Positions 7,853 through 16,482 of a stretch of 64,000 bases of DNA are shown here, piece after piece (the stretch's first letter is position 1; every line of letters starts with the position of its first letter). The position numbers and the translations under genes were made by a program. The notes below the pieces were generated by a model, which worked only from the letters and a program-made list of their open reading frames with translations, searched no databases and was not told the origin of the DNA. The DNA comes from Streptomyces sp. NBC_00353. Its GTDB lineage: Bacteria > Actinomycetota > Actinomycetes > Streptomycetales > Streptomycetaceae. The stretch is taken from positions 8,615,501-8,679,500 of the forward strand of contig NZ_CP107985.1 of assembly GCF_036108815.1 (NCBI RefSeq). Direction: 5' to 3'.

Positions 7853-9616
7853 TCAGCACTGGAGCACGGCCCTCAACGCGCCGAGCAGCTCGGCGCGGGC
7901 CGAGGAGCCGGCCTGCGGTGCCCGGGAGGACCGCCAGGCGATGTGTCCGTCCGGGCGGACGAGCAGGCAACCGTCCTCGGCCATCCCCGAGGTGCGGCGC
8001 CACTCGCCGTAGGCGTCGCGGCTGTTCTCGGAGCCGATGCGCACGCACTTCAGCGGAATACCCAGGGTGTTCCCGCATTCGGCCGCGGCGGCCTCCCACT
8101 CGCCACCGGACAGCCCGGTCAGCACGGTGAAGGCGCCCTTGCCGACGACGTCCAGCGTGGACAGCCGGTTGCCGTCGCCGTCGACGAGCCAGGCGTGCGG
8201 CAGTTTCGCACCGGGACGGGTCGAGGGCTGGTGGAACAACTCCGGGTCCCGTGCCCACACCTCGCCGGCGTCGCCGTCCGGGACGACGGCGGAAGAGACG
8301 TAACGCTGGTTCATCTCGACGCCGTGGGCGTTGAACTCGTAGTTCTTCAGCTGGATGGCCTCCTCCAGCGCCTGCCGGCGTTTGGTGCCGTCGGCCGTCT
8401 CGCTGCGGCACGCGGCGAGGCCGCCGGCGATGTCGTCCTCCTCGCTGTACTCGTCGAGTCCGAGCGCTTGGAAGATCGGGCCGAACTGGTCGCGGCTGAG
8501 GTTGGCGCGGTCGACGATCTGCTTGCCCACCGGCGCCCGCTCGGCGGTGTACGAGTCCAGCAGCCCCGGTCCGGCCTGACCACGGATGACCATGGCGAGC
8601 TTCCAGGCCAGGTTGTACGAGTCCTGGATCGAGGTGTTGGAACCGAGACCGTTGGACGGCGGGTGCCGATGCACCGCGTCCCCGGCGCAGAAGACACGCC
8701 CGGCCGAGTAGGTCGTGGCGTAGCTGTGGTTGACCGTCCACAGCGAGCTCGACGTGATCTCGACGGGGATGTCCCGGTCGCCGACGAGGTCGTGGACGAT
8801 GTCCCGGGCGGTCGCCTCGTCCATCTCGGGCGGGGGCTGATCGATGTCGTATCCCCACACCAGCAGCCATTCGTTCCATGGCCGCACCATGCGCACCAGG
8901 CCCATGCCGATGCCGCCCATATGGGCGCCGGGACGCATCACCCAGTACAGAACGCTCGGGCGGTGGGCCACGTGCCGGGAGAGGTCGGCCTTGAAGGTGA
9001 TGTTCATGCTGCCGGCCTTGCCGCTCTGCCCGGCGATCGGTAGCCCGACCTGCTCGGCCACACTGCTGCGGCCGCCGTCCGCACCGATCAGATAGCGGGC
9101 GCGCACGGTGAACTCGTCTCCGCGCAGGCGGTCCCGGAGCCGGGCGGTGACTCCGTCGGCGTCCTGTTCCAGGCTGAGGAACTCGGTGTCGAACCGGACC
9201 TTGGCGCCCCGCTCCGCGGCGTTCTTCACCAGGATCGGTTCCAGATAGGTCTGCGGGAGGTCGATCATCTGCACGGGGCTGGCGGCACCGTACTCCGTCG
9301 CCGTGTGCGGGCCGGTGCCCCAGCTGCGGATCCGGCCGATCTCCTCGCCGGCCAGGGCGGTGCACAGGACGGTGTCGCCCATGAGCTCGGCGGGGCTTCC
9401 GGCCGCGGCGGCTTCGGCGTCGACGCCGAGGTCGCGCAGCACCTCCATGGTGCGCTGGTTGGTTATGTGCGCGCGGGGGGTGTTGGCCAGCCAGCCGTAC
9501 TTGGTGACCAGCAGGGTGCGGATGCCGTAGGTGGCCAGAAGCAGGGCCGCGGATCCGCCGGCGGGGCCGCTGCCGACCACGAGGACGTCGGTGTCGTAGG
9601 CGTGGGTCGATTTCAT
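7853..9616 (-). CDS. FAD-dependent aromatic-ring monooxygenase (PHBH fold, phenol/resorcinol hydroxylase type)
   Basis: 587 aa. An N-terminal Rossmann FAD motif (VVGSGPAGGS, about residue 12), the second FAD motif with the GD pair (FCAGDAVHRHPPSNG, about 310) and a C-terminal thioredoxin-like extension identify the group A flavoprotein family of phenol 2-monooxygenase and TfdB-like 2,4-dichlorophenol hydroxylase. It should use NAD(P)H and O2 to add a hydroxyl to a phenolic ring. Sitting between the fused dioxygenase/reductase gene and pcaI, it most likely makes hydroxyquinol from resorcinol or a related dihydroxybenzene (inference). It starts 14 bp after the fusion gene's stop. The true start is the ATG at 9616, where homology begins. 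Confidence 0.85.
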   Translation of the reverse strand: MKSTHAYDTDVLVVGSGPAGGSAALLLATYGIRTLLVTKYGWLANTPRAHITNQRTMEVLRDLGVDAEAAAAGSPAELMGDTVLCTALAGEEIGRIRSWGTGPHTATEYGAASPVQMIDLPQTYLEPILVKNAAERGAKVRFDTEFLSLEQDADGVTARLRDRLRGDEFTVRARYLIGADGGRSSVAEQVGLPIAGQSGKAGSMNITFKADLSRHVAHRPSVLYWVMRPGAHMGGIGMGLVRMVRPWNEWLLVWGYDIDQPPPEMDEATARDIVHDLVGDRDIPVEITSSSLWTVNHSYATTYSAGRVFCAGDAVHRHPPSNGLGSNTSIQDSYNLAWKLAMVIRGQAGPGLLDSYTAERAPVGKQIVDRANLSRDQFGPIFQALGLDEYSEEDDIAGGLAACRSETADGTKRRQALEEAIQLKNYEFNAHGVEMNQRYVSSAVVPDGDAGEVWARDPELFHQPSTRPGAKLPHAWLVDGDGNRLSTLDVVGKGAFTVLTGLSGGEWEAAAAECGNTLGIPLKCVRIGSENSRDAYGEWRRTSGMAEDGCLLVRPDGHIAWRSSRAPQAGSSARAELLGALRAVLQC

Positions 9617-9630
9617 GGGACTGCTCCTCG

Positions 9631-11592
9631 TCAGCTTGCCGGTGCGTCGGCGATGCGGGCGATGCGGAAGGTGAACTGCAGGCTGCGCCACTCCCCGTCG
9701 ACGGCGCGGCCGTCCGGGGTCGGGCCGGTGCGGGGCTCGAAGTCGATGACGAGTCCCTCCTTGACGCCGAACACGGTGTCGGAGTCCAGGTACGGGCCGC
9801 CCTTCACGAACAACTGGGTGATCAGGCGCCGGTGGCCGGGCGCGGAGATCATGAAGTGGAGGTGGGGGGCACGGTAGGGATGACGGTTGACGGCCTGGAG
9901 CATCTGCCCCACCGGCCCGTCGTCCGGGATCGGATACTCGGCCGGCAGGATCGTCCAGAAGCGCAGCCGTCCCTGGTCGTCCGTGCGCAGGCGCCCCCGC
10001 AGCACCGGGCCTTCGTGCTCGGGCAGCTGGACGTCGTAGAACCCGTCCTTGTTGGCCTGCCACACATCCACGACGGCGTCCGGCAGGGGGCGGTCGTCCG
10101 TGTCGGTGATGCGGACGTCGGCCCACAATGGGGTGCCGGCGACACCTCGCGAGATGTCGGCGCCCTGTGCGGTCTCCGGGGGACCGTCCGTGTAGAACGG
10201 TCCGAGCACCGCTGACGGTGTGGTCTCGGGGGTGCGCGAATTGGTGAGCAGGTCGACGATGCTGGAGACCCCGAGGGTGTCGGACAGCAACACGAACTCC
10301 TGGCGGGTACTCGTGCAGATCTGTCCGGTGCGGGTCAGGAAATCAACGGCGTGCTGCCATTCCGATTCGGTGACGTCGTTGCTCGTCACGAAGTGGTGCA
10401 GGTGCCGTACGAGGTCACCGAGCAGCTGCCTGACCCGCGGATCCGGTGAGTCGGCGAAGCTCGCCACAACCTGATCGGTCAGGCGCTCCAGGTCCGCAGT
10501 CGCCCCGAGTGCCGGGGGAGCCTGCACCGCGGTAGCTGCCGGACGACGCCCCCGCGAGGCGTCCTGCAGCAGGCTCTCGATGCCCTGGTACGTCAGCTCC
10601 CGGGGGTTCGGGTACGGCGTGGCGACGGCCAGCCGCGCGGCCTCCGGCAGATCCGCTTGCGCCATGCCCAGCTCGCCCAGCGAGGTGGGGCCGCCCACGG
10701 AGGCGATCAGGTCGAACACCCCGCTCGGCGCGTCCGCCACGCCCAGTGCTTCGGCGATGCGGTTCATGACGTCCCGGGCGGCAGGGGCGTTGTAGGCCAT
10801 GGCGTGCGGCAGGATCACCGTGTGTGTTTCGGCGTGCGGCAGGCCGAACGTACCGCCCAGTGTGTGGCACAGCTTGTGGTGGAGTCCCATGCCGACGGAG
10901 GCGAGGCAGGTACCGGCGAGCCATGCGGCATGCAGAAGGTCGGCGCGTGCCGCGGTGTCGGACGGTTCGGCGACGAGAGCCGGCAGGGAGCGGGCGATCC
11001 TGCGGACCGCGTCGAGCGCCATGCCGTCGATCACCGGGTTCGCCTGCGGCGAGTACAAGGCCTCCACGGCGTGGGCCAGGGCGTTGACTCCGCTGGTGAC
11101 CGACATGCCCACCGGCAGGTCACGGGTGAACTCGACGTCGTAGACGACGGTCTCGGGCAGGATCGCGGGCGAGGACCGGGTGATCTTGCGTCCGTCCTGC
11201 GTCTCGCCCAGTACGGGGGTGACCTCGGAGCCCGCGTATGTGGTGGGAAGGATCAGCTGCGGGAGATCGGTGCGCAGAGCCAGTGCTTTGGCCAGCCCTG
11301 TCGTGGAACCGCCGCCGACAGCCACCAGACAGTCGGCGGCGTGTTCCCGGAGTACGTCGAGCGCTCGCTCGGTCACCTCCACCGGGGTGTGCATCGCGGC
11401 ACCGTCGAACTCCGCCACGGTGAGGTCCCCGAGGACATCTCGCACTCGGGCGGCGGCCTTGGCCACCGGCGGGCTGGACAGGAGCAGGACGCGGGAACAG
11501 CCGAGCCGCTCGACTTCGTCGCGGACCTGGCCGGCTGTTCCGGTGCCGAAGATGACCCGCGAGGGGTGGGAGGTGTGGACGAAGTTCCTCAT
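9631..11592 (-). CDS. Fused maleylacetate reductase - hydroxyquinol 1,2-dioxygenase
   Basis: 653 aa in one uninterrupted frame. Residues 1-350 are an iron-type alcohol dehydrogenase-fold maleylacetate reductase (GGGSTTGLAKA near 93, PTTYAGSE near 116, metal-site histidines around NALAHAVEA and HHKLCHTLGG). After a short Pro/Ala linker (350-365), residues 365-653 are an intradiol dioxygenase of the hydroxyquinol class, including its N-terminal helical part and all four Fe(III) ligands: Y519 (GFYD), Y553 (AEYPIP), H577 and H579 (PHLHF). The dioxygenase opens hydroxyquinol to maleylacetate and the reductase converts that to 3-oxoadipate, so consecutive steps sit on one chain in reverse domain order. 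In most described bacteria these are separate genes. The ATG at 11592 has a GGCGGAAAG ribosome site. It is the first enzyme gene of the operon, 234 bp after the AraC gene. Confidence 0.88.
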   Translation of the reverse strand: MRNFVHTSHPSRVIFGTGTAGQVRDEVERLGCSRVLLLSSPPVAKAAARVRDVLGDLTVAEFDGAAMHTPVEVTERALDVLREHAADCLVAVGGGSTTGLAKALALRTDLPQLILPTTYAGSEVTPVLGETQDGRKITRSSPAILPETVVYDVEFTRDLPVGMSVTSGVNALAHAVEALYSPQANPVIDGMALDAVRRIARSLPALVAEPSDTAARADLLHAAWLAGTCLASVGMGLHHKLCHTLGGTFGLPHAETHTVILPHAMAYNAPAARDVMNRIAEALGVADAPSGVFDLIASVGGPTSLGELGMAQADLPEAARLAVATPYPNPRELTYQGIESLLQDASRGRRPAATAVQAPPALGATADLERLTDQVVASFADSPDPRVRQLLGDLVRHLHHFVTSNDVTESEWQHAVDFLTRTGQICTSTRQEFVLLSDTLGVSSIVDLLTNSRTPETTPSAVLGPFYTDGPPETAQGADISRGVAGTPLWADVRITDTDDRPLPDAVVDVWQANKDGFYDVQLPEHEGPVLRGRLRTDDQGRLRFWTILPAEYPIPDDGPVGQMLQAVNRHPYRAPHLHFMISAPGHRRLITQLFVKGGPYLDSDTVFGVKEGLVIDFEPRTGPTPDGRAVDGEWRSLQFTFRIARIADAPAS

Positions 11593-11826
11593 CGCTTTCC
11601 GCCTTCGCGTGTGCCGTGGGTCCCTGGATGTCTGCCACCGAGTGTCGGGGCCGTGGCCCCCCCGTTTCCTGCACGTTTCGCGCGCATCTTCTGCCGGATC
11701 GGCGCGGCGCCGTGGTCGTGAGAGGGGTCGCGGACGGGTTTGAGCCACACCGGAAGGCGGGTGCAGCGGCGCGTGCGGTGGGGCGGGCAGGAGTGAATGC
11801 GGCGGCGCGGGACGCGGAATCGAAGG

Positions 11827-12729
11827 TCAGCAAGCCCGACGGAAGGCAGCAGGGGTCGTGCCCAGCTTGGCGCGCATCACGCGTGTCAGGTGCTCCTGGT
11901 GGGAGAAGCCGCAGTGGGCGGCCAGGTCGGCGATGGGCATCGTCGTGGTGCGCAGCAGCCGACGTGCGTGGTCCAGCCGCAGTTGGAGCAGGAACTGGTG
12001 GGGTGACTTCCCGGTGCTGGCCCTGAACTGTCTGCTGAACTGGCTCGCGCTCAGACCGGTGGCCGAGGCCAGCTCCGCGACGGGCAGCGGCTCGGAGATC
12101 CGTGTCTCCATCAACTCGCGTGCGGACATGAGCTGCCGGCTCGTCAGTCCTGACGACGCGCTGTCGCGGTCCACGGGCCGGCCGGCCGCGTGTGCCCGGG
12201 CGAGCTGAGCAGCGAGCGTTCCCACCAGGTGATCCACGTAGGTACGGGCGGAGGGCTCCCGGAGCCGTACGACACCGTCCAGAGCCAGGACGAGTTGCTC
12301 GATCAGCGGATCGGAGCTGCCCAGCTCCTCGGCGAGTTCCACCGTCCCGCCCTCTCCGTGCGCTGCCTGCAGGACCGAGTCGCTGAGGTACAGGTGGACG
12401 GTGTCGAGTCCCCCTTGGAGTTCCACGTCCAGCGCGCGGCCCGCGGGGTGGAGGAAGATCCCCCCGGCCGGAATGCGCTGGGCCCGCATCGACCGGCTGA
12501 TTCGGCGCCGGACGGTCACCGGGCCGCCCAGGTGCAGGATCAGCAGGTGGGTGGGCGCAGCCTCGAATGTGGCGTGATACGGCTGTTCGCGCTGGGTGGA
12601 GACGTACACGTGCTCCCAGCCCAGTCCTGAGCTGGTCCGCTCCGGGCTCACCCCTGGCCGGCGCAGGATGCCAGTGGTGTCGAGGAGTCCCAGCTCAGGC
12701 ATCGTTTCGCCCGAGGTCGAAAGTCCCAT
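11827..12729 (-). CDS. AraC-family transcriptional regulator
   Basis: 300 aa from the ATG at 12729, which has GGGAG 8 nt upstream; the longer frame starting at 12861 has no ribosome site. Residues 30-180 look like a cupin-type ligand-binding domain, and 200-300 hold two helix-turn-helix motifs (PVAELASATGLSASQFSRQF and MPIADLAAHCGFSHQEHLTR). It lies directly upstream of and co-directional with the hydroxyquinol genes, with a 234 bp gap that can hold the operon promoter, so it probably activates that operon in response to an aromatic substrate or intermediate. The ligand is not evident. Confidence 0.85.
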   Translation of the reverse strand: MGLSTSGETMPELGLLDTTGILRRPGVSPERTSSGLGWEHVYVSTQREQPYHATFEAAPTHLLILHLGGPVTVRRRISRSMRAQRIPAGGIFLHPAGRALDVELQGGLDTVHLYLSDSVLQAAHGEGGTVELAEELGSSDPLIEQLVLALDGVVRLREPSARTYVDHLVGTLAAQLARAHAAGRPVDRDSASSGLTSRQLMSARELMETRISEPLPVAELASATGLSASQFSRQFRASTGKSPHQFLLQLRLDHARRLLRTTTMPIADLAAHCGFSHQEHLTRVMRAKLGTTPAAFRRAC

Positions 12730-12967
12730 GCGATTCTCCCGTGCGGTCCGCGCCGTATCACTTTTATTGAATGTTGGATCATTGTGATGTATTCCCCGTC
12801 GGGCCGCCCGGACCTTCCCGCTGATCCGGTCGGCCTTCGGTGAGCGTCCGCCGAGTCGCACAGGTTACCGCCGCCGGAGGCGCCCCCTTCAGACCTGAAA
12901 CCCGACGCCGGGCACCTCTGATCACCACTCGCGTGCTGAGCCGCGCGAGCAGGCCGGCAACGGCAAC
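12730..12967. other. AraC gene upstream region
   Basis: Contains an AT-richer patch around 12750-12795 just upstream of the AraC start, the likely promoter region, including a short ATCA-N3-TGAT element near 12779. No coding sequence is recognised. Confidence 0.35.
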
Positions 12968-13002
12968 AGGTGAGGGGCGGGGTGGGTCCCCGCCCCTCAC
13001 CT
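12968..13002 (-). terminator. Strong hairpin terminator downstream of dacB
   Basis: Perfect 15-bp arms, 12968-12982 and 12988-13002 (AGGTGAGGGGCGGGG and its complement), around a 5-nt loop, 78 bp after the carboxypeptidase stop. GC-rich hairpins without a long U tract are the usual Streptomyces form. Confidence 0.8.
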
Positions 13003-13079
13003 GATCCGGTCGACCACCGGCCGGATCAGGTCGGCGCCTCGCGGATCCGTGCGCCGTCCTGGAGTGCCCCGACCGTCGC

Positions 13080-14702
13080 TCAGCAGCTCGCGGGCTTCGT
13101 CCAGGAGCATTCGAGGTCGGTGCGCCCGGACTGCTCATCCCTTGCAGTGGGCGCATCGGTCGTGGGCCGGTCGGACCGGGCCGTACCTTGCGGCTGCTGT
13201 GCGCCCTTCACGCTGTAGCCGGCGAGCGCCGCTCCGACCGCATCCTCGATGCTCTTGACCGAGCTCGCGACGTAGTTGTTGCTGACGAAGCTGAAGACGA
13301 GCTTCCGGCCGTCGGCGTCCGTGACGTAGCCGGAGAGCCCCGACACGCCGGTCAGCGAGCCGGTCTTGCCGTGCAGATTGCCCGCAGCCGCGGTCCCGCA
13401 CATGCGGGAGCGCAGCGTTCCGCCGGTCATCCGGTCGGACGCGCAGGCGATCGGCAGGGCGTCGTACCACTCCTGGAACCACGGTTGATGGCGCACGGCG
13501 ACCAGCAGTCCGGTGAACTGCTCGGTGGAGACCACGTCCATCCTCGACAGGCCGGAGCCGTCCATCTGACGCAGGCCAGCAGGGTCCAATCCGAGGGTGC
13601 GCAGGTGGTCGGCGATCGCCGACAGCCCGGCCGACCAGGTTCCGCTGCCCTTCACCTCGTAACCGATGGTCTTGACCAGCACCTCGGCATGGTTGTTGTT
13701 GGACAGCTTCAGAAACGGCGTCAGAAGATCCTTCAGCGGCATCGACGGATGGGACGCCAGGGTCGTGGCACCCTGCGGGACGGACTTGCCCAGCACCGTG
13801 CCTCGGGTCACTTTCACTCCGTGTGCGGCCAGCGCGTCCGCGAAGACGGCGGCCGCATAGCCTGTGGGCTCCCAGACGCTGGTCCAGGATGTGGCCGGCG
13901 TGCTCCCGACGGGGATCTTGCCGCTGACCACGATCGTGTTGCTGCCGTGCATGCGATCGACGGTGATCGCACGGCTCCCACCAGCGGCGACCGTGGTGGC
14001 ACGGTTGTCGATGCGGACGTAGTCGTTGGACGGGGTGACTTTCACCGCGGCCGCTTCGCCGGGCGCGGAGCCCGGGGCCACCGAGAGGAGCACGGTGCCC
14101 GCGTCGTAGTCGGTGTCCGGGGCCACCGTCAGCGGAGAGATCTGCGACGAGTAATAGGCCGACTCGTCGTCGGCCGCCCAGGACGCGCCGAGCCGGCTGC
14201 TGTCGAACCGGGTGTCGTCAGCGACCAGTCGGCCGGTGAACCGGCGAATCCCCGCTGCGGCGACCGTGGCGGCCAGCCGGTCGTAGTCCTCGGCCAGCAT
14301 CGTGGGGTCGCCGGTGCCGCGAAGATACACGTCGCCCTGGAACACGGACCCGTGGCGGGAGCCGTCCGCGAGCACGTCGGTGCTGAACCGGTAGTCGGGG
14401 CCCAGCAGTGCCATGGCCGCGGTCGACGTCAGAAGTTTGGTACTGGATGCGGGTACCAGGCGGCCATCGCCGTTGCGTTGATAGAGCGTCTGCCCGGTCT
14501 CGGCGTCGCTGACGACGACTCCGACCTGGGCGCCGTTCAACCGGGTGTCGCCGAGAATCTGGTCAAGGGTCTGCGACAGGCCGGGCGCCGGGGTGTCGGC
14601 CCCGGCCGGCGCTCCTGAGGTGGCTGTCAGAGCCAGGCTTGCGGCGACGGCCCAGAGCAAGGCCCGATGGCGGAATCTTCGGTGAGTCGTTGGCATGCGC
14701 AT
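13080..14702 (-). CDS. dacB: D-alanyl-D-alanine carboxypeptidase/endopeptidase, PBP4 (DacB) family
   Basis: 540 aa. A Sec signal peptide (RRFRHR n-region, hydrophobic core to about residue 30, cleavage near ADTPA) precedes an S13-family penicillin-binding protein. The three active-site motifs are present: S86-S-T-K89, SNN in KLSNNNHAE and KTG in LHGKTGSLTG. It acts outside the membrane to trim peptidoglycan stem peptides or cut cross-links. The last 35 residues (after GYSVKG) form a polar tail ending ECSWTKPASC that is not part of the usual fold. No clear ribosome site precedes the ATG at 14702; a second in-frame ATG lies at 14696. It appears monocistronic, closed by the hairpin at 12968-13002. 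Confidence 0.88.
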   Translation of the reverse strand: MRMPTTHRRFRHRALLWAVAASLALTATSGAPAGADTPAPGLSQTLDQILGDTRLNGAQVGVVVSDAETGQTLYQRNGDGRLVPASSTKLLTSTAAMALLGPDYRFSTDVLADGSRHGSVFQGDVYLRGTGDPTMLAEDYDRLAATVAAAGIRRFTGRLVADDTRFDSSRLGASWAADDESAYYSSQISPLTVAPDTDYDAGTVLLSVAPGSAPGEAAAVKVTPSNDYVRIDNRATTVAAGGSRAITVDRMHGSNTIVVSGKIPVGSTPATSWTSVWEPTGYAAAVFADALAAHGVKVTRGTVLGKSVPQGATTLASHPSMPLKDLLTPFLKLSNNNHAEVLVKTIGYEVKGSGTWSAGLSAIADHLRTLGLDPAGLRQMDGSGLSRMDVVSTEQFTGLLVAVRHQPWFQEWYDALPIACASDRMTGGTLRSRMCGTAAAGNLHGKTGSLTGVSGLSGYVTDADGRKLVFSFVSNNYVASSVKSIEDAVGAALAGYSVKGAQQPQGTARSDRPTTDAPTARDEQSGRTDLECSWTKPASC

Positions 14703-16271
14703 GGAAAGAGATGATCAGGCATCCGGATCCTCGGCGGAAGGCCTACGGCGTTCGGATCCAGGGGGCAACCGGGCCGGGGTGCCGAGGGGCGACGGGTCGG
14801 ACGGAGGCCTGCTCCTGTCCGCAATCGGTACAGCTCACCGTTCCTGCAGTGAACATGGTGGCTTTGGAAGGCATCTGATCAGCATTCAGGCGGCATTCAC
14901 TGATTCATCCGGTCCGGAATGAACCTTGCCTACGGTTCCGTCGCGACGCACCTGATGCGCGACAGAATTTTTGCCGGGCCGAATCGATTACGAGGACTGC
15001 GCAACGTGGGAACACGGCAGGCATCAAGGGATGCAAGCGAGCTCATGCCGACTTCCGAGGATTGATTCAACGCGGCGGTCTTCTCCGATGAATCCGTCGG
15101 CTTGGAAACGATTGTGGTGGAAGGAATCGACTGGTGGAATGCGCGCCTCTCGACTCTGCGGCCACTGCCCCTGCTTCCGGCGATCGCTGTATCAACGCAG
15201 GGCGACAAGTGGGGCGTTACCCCATCGCTTCCGGAGCAGGCGTGTTCACCGCTGGTTTCGACGCACAGGATCGGGATGGATTCGGATAAGCAGCCGAGGC
15301 CCCGACTGCCATCAAGGGCTGTCCCGCAACGCCGCCGGGCAGAGGTCGCTGCATTGCTACGACCGGCGATGTGACCGATTCCGAACTCCTCCGAGAACCG
15401 GACGAGCCCGAGGGATGCTTCCTCCGAAGAGGACGAAGCGAGGACTCCTGCAGAGCGCTCCCGCTTTGCCGGGAAGCTGAAGAAGATCGATCCAGCAGCC
15501 TTCGAGGCCACGTCGGGTTCATCCGGCCGGAGCCCCTCGACCGACGGCTTCAGCGGTGGCGATCACGATCGTGTGCGGGTGGGTGTTGCCCGGTTTCGCC
15601 GGCCGGGACTGCAGGACGACCAGGGCCCGCCGCTGTGCCCGGTCCGGACGGCCGGTATGCAGCAAGCCGATGGCCGGGCGATGCTGCGCGGCGAGAGCGG
15701 CACGGTGATCAGCACCCGGGGCGCTCCATCGCCGTCACTTCTCTCGTGCTGCCGGACGGCCCCGGCGGGCGGGCAGGGCGTTCGCGCACCATGCCGGGCA
15801 CGCCGAAGGCGTACGGCACCTCCTGTGCCCGTCGGGGCGTCGTTCGCGTGAGCCTGCGCGCCCCGGTCGGTGGGCGGCCACTCGTGTGCCGCAGCCGGTG
15901 GAGAGGCCTGATGCGCTGCCGCCTCTGCTGTTGCCTCCCGCGGGGACGTCCGTCCCGACGAGTCGAAGACCTCGCCCGTCCGCAAATGTCTTAAATGTCC
16001 CAATTTGGTTAATAGAGAGAAATTGCTCTCCATGTCAGTGAATGCATGACTCGCACGGGTCGAGGCCTCGCCTGCCGGGCAAATCGCCCTTTTCGGACCG
16101 AGTGGCGAGGGTCACTTTCCGGACCCGCGGACGCGACGGCGTACCGCTCGGTTCCCTTCTGCGCCAAGAAAATTGGCTTCGCGGGCGGGTGTGGATTTCC
16201 GATAATTCCCCGACTCGATCTTGTAAATGAATTGTGATCGAAAAGTGGGGGCTTGTTCAGGTCGGAGTTTC
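14703..16271. other. 1.5-kb stretch without a convincing gene
   Basis: Lower GC than the surroundings and no reading frame with normal Streptomyces codon bias or a recognised domain. Plus-strand 15102-15374 (90 codons) and minus-strand 15563-16033 (156 codons, start MESNFSLLTKLG) are the most gene-like pieces but their codon use drifts and they break quickly. I read it as decayed DNA and/or long upstream regulatory sequence for dacB and the riboswitch-led gene. Confidence 0.45.
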
Positions 16272-16466
16272 TCGCCTACGGTCACCGTCAATCCGGATGG
16301 AACGCCGAATCCTGCCGCCGTCCGGGAATCCGACCACTCACGTACGGCAGGAGCGGGGGACCCAGGTAAGCAGCCGATCCGGTATCCGGAACGGCTAGGG
16401 GTGAAGCCGTATTCCCATACGGCCAGGCAACTCCAGCCTGAACCCGACAGCTCACCTCGTAGGCGA
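16272..16466 (+). ncRNA. c-di-AMP (ydaO-type) riboswitch
   Basis: The outer stem pairs TCGCCTACG (16272-16280) with CGTAGGCGA (16458-16466). Inside are signature segments of the ydaO class: ACGCCGAATCCT (from about 16301), GGGGACCCAGGTAAGC (about 16356), GGGGTGAAGCC (about 16398) and the 3' block CCTGAACCCGACAGCTCACC (about 16437-16456). The ribosome site GGAGAGG follows the outer stem by two bases, so ligand binding can affect expression of the LysM/transglycosylase gene directly downstream. In Streptomyces, ydaO-type leaders in front of cell-wall hydrolase genes such as rpfA are established, with c-di-AMP lowering expression. Confidence 0.92.
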
Positions 16467-16482
16467 CGGAGAGGAATGCACC

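Noticed and set aside
6981..9365. 794-codon minus-strand frame over the monooxygenase and pcaI
   Set aside because: Only the last 260 codons (pcaI) are a real protein; the upstream part is the monooxygenase gene read out of frame.
9617..10126. N-terminal extension of the monooxygenase frame
   Set aside because: It overlaps the dioxygenase half of the fusion gene in another frame; FAD-motif homology begins just after the ATG at 9616.
14930..15511. 193-codon minus-strand frame
   Set aside because: Ser/Arg-rich with no family resemblance and poor third-position GC bias; not reported as a gene.
15371..15994. 207-codon plus-strand frame
   Set aside because: Low-complexity Arg/Gly translation and no start with a ribosome site.
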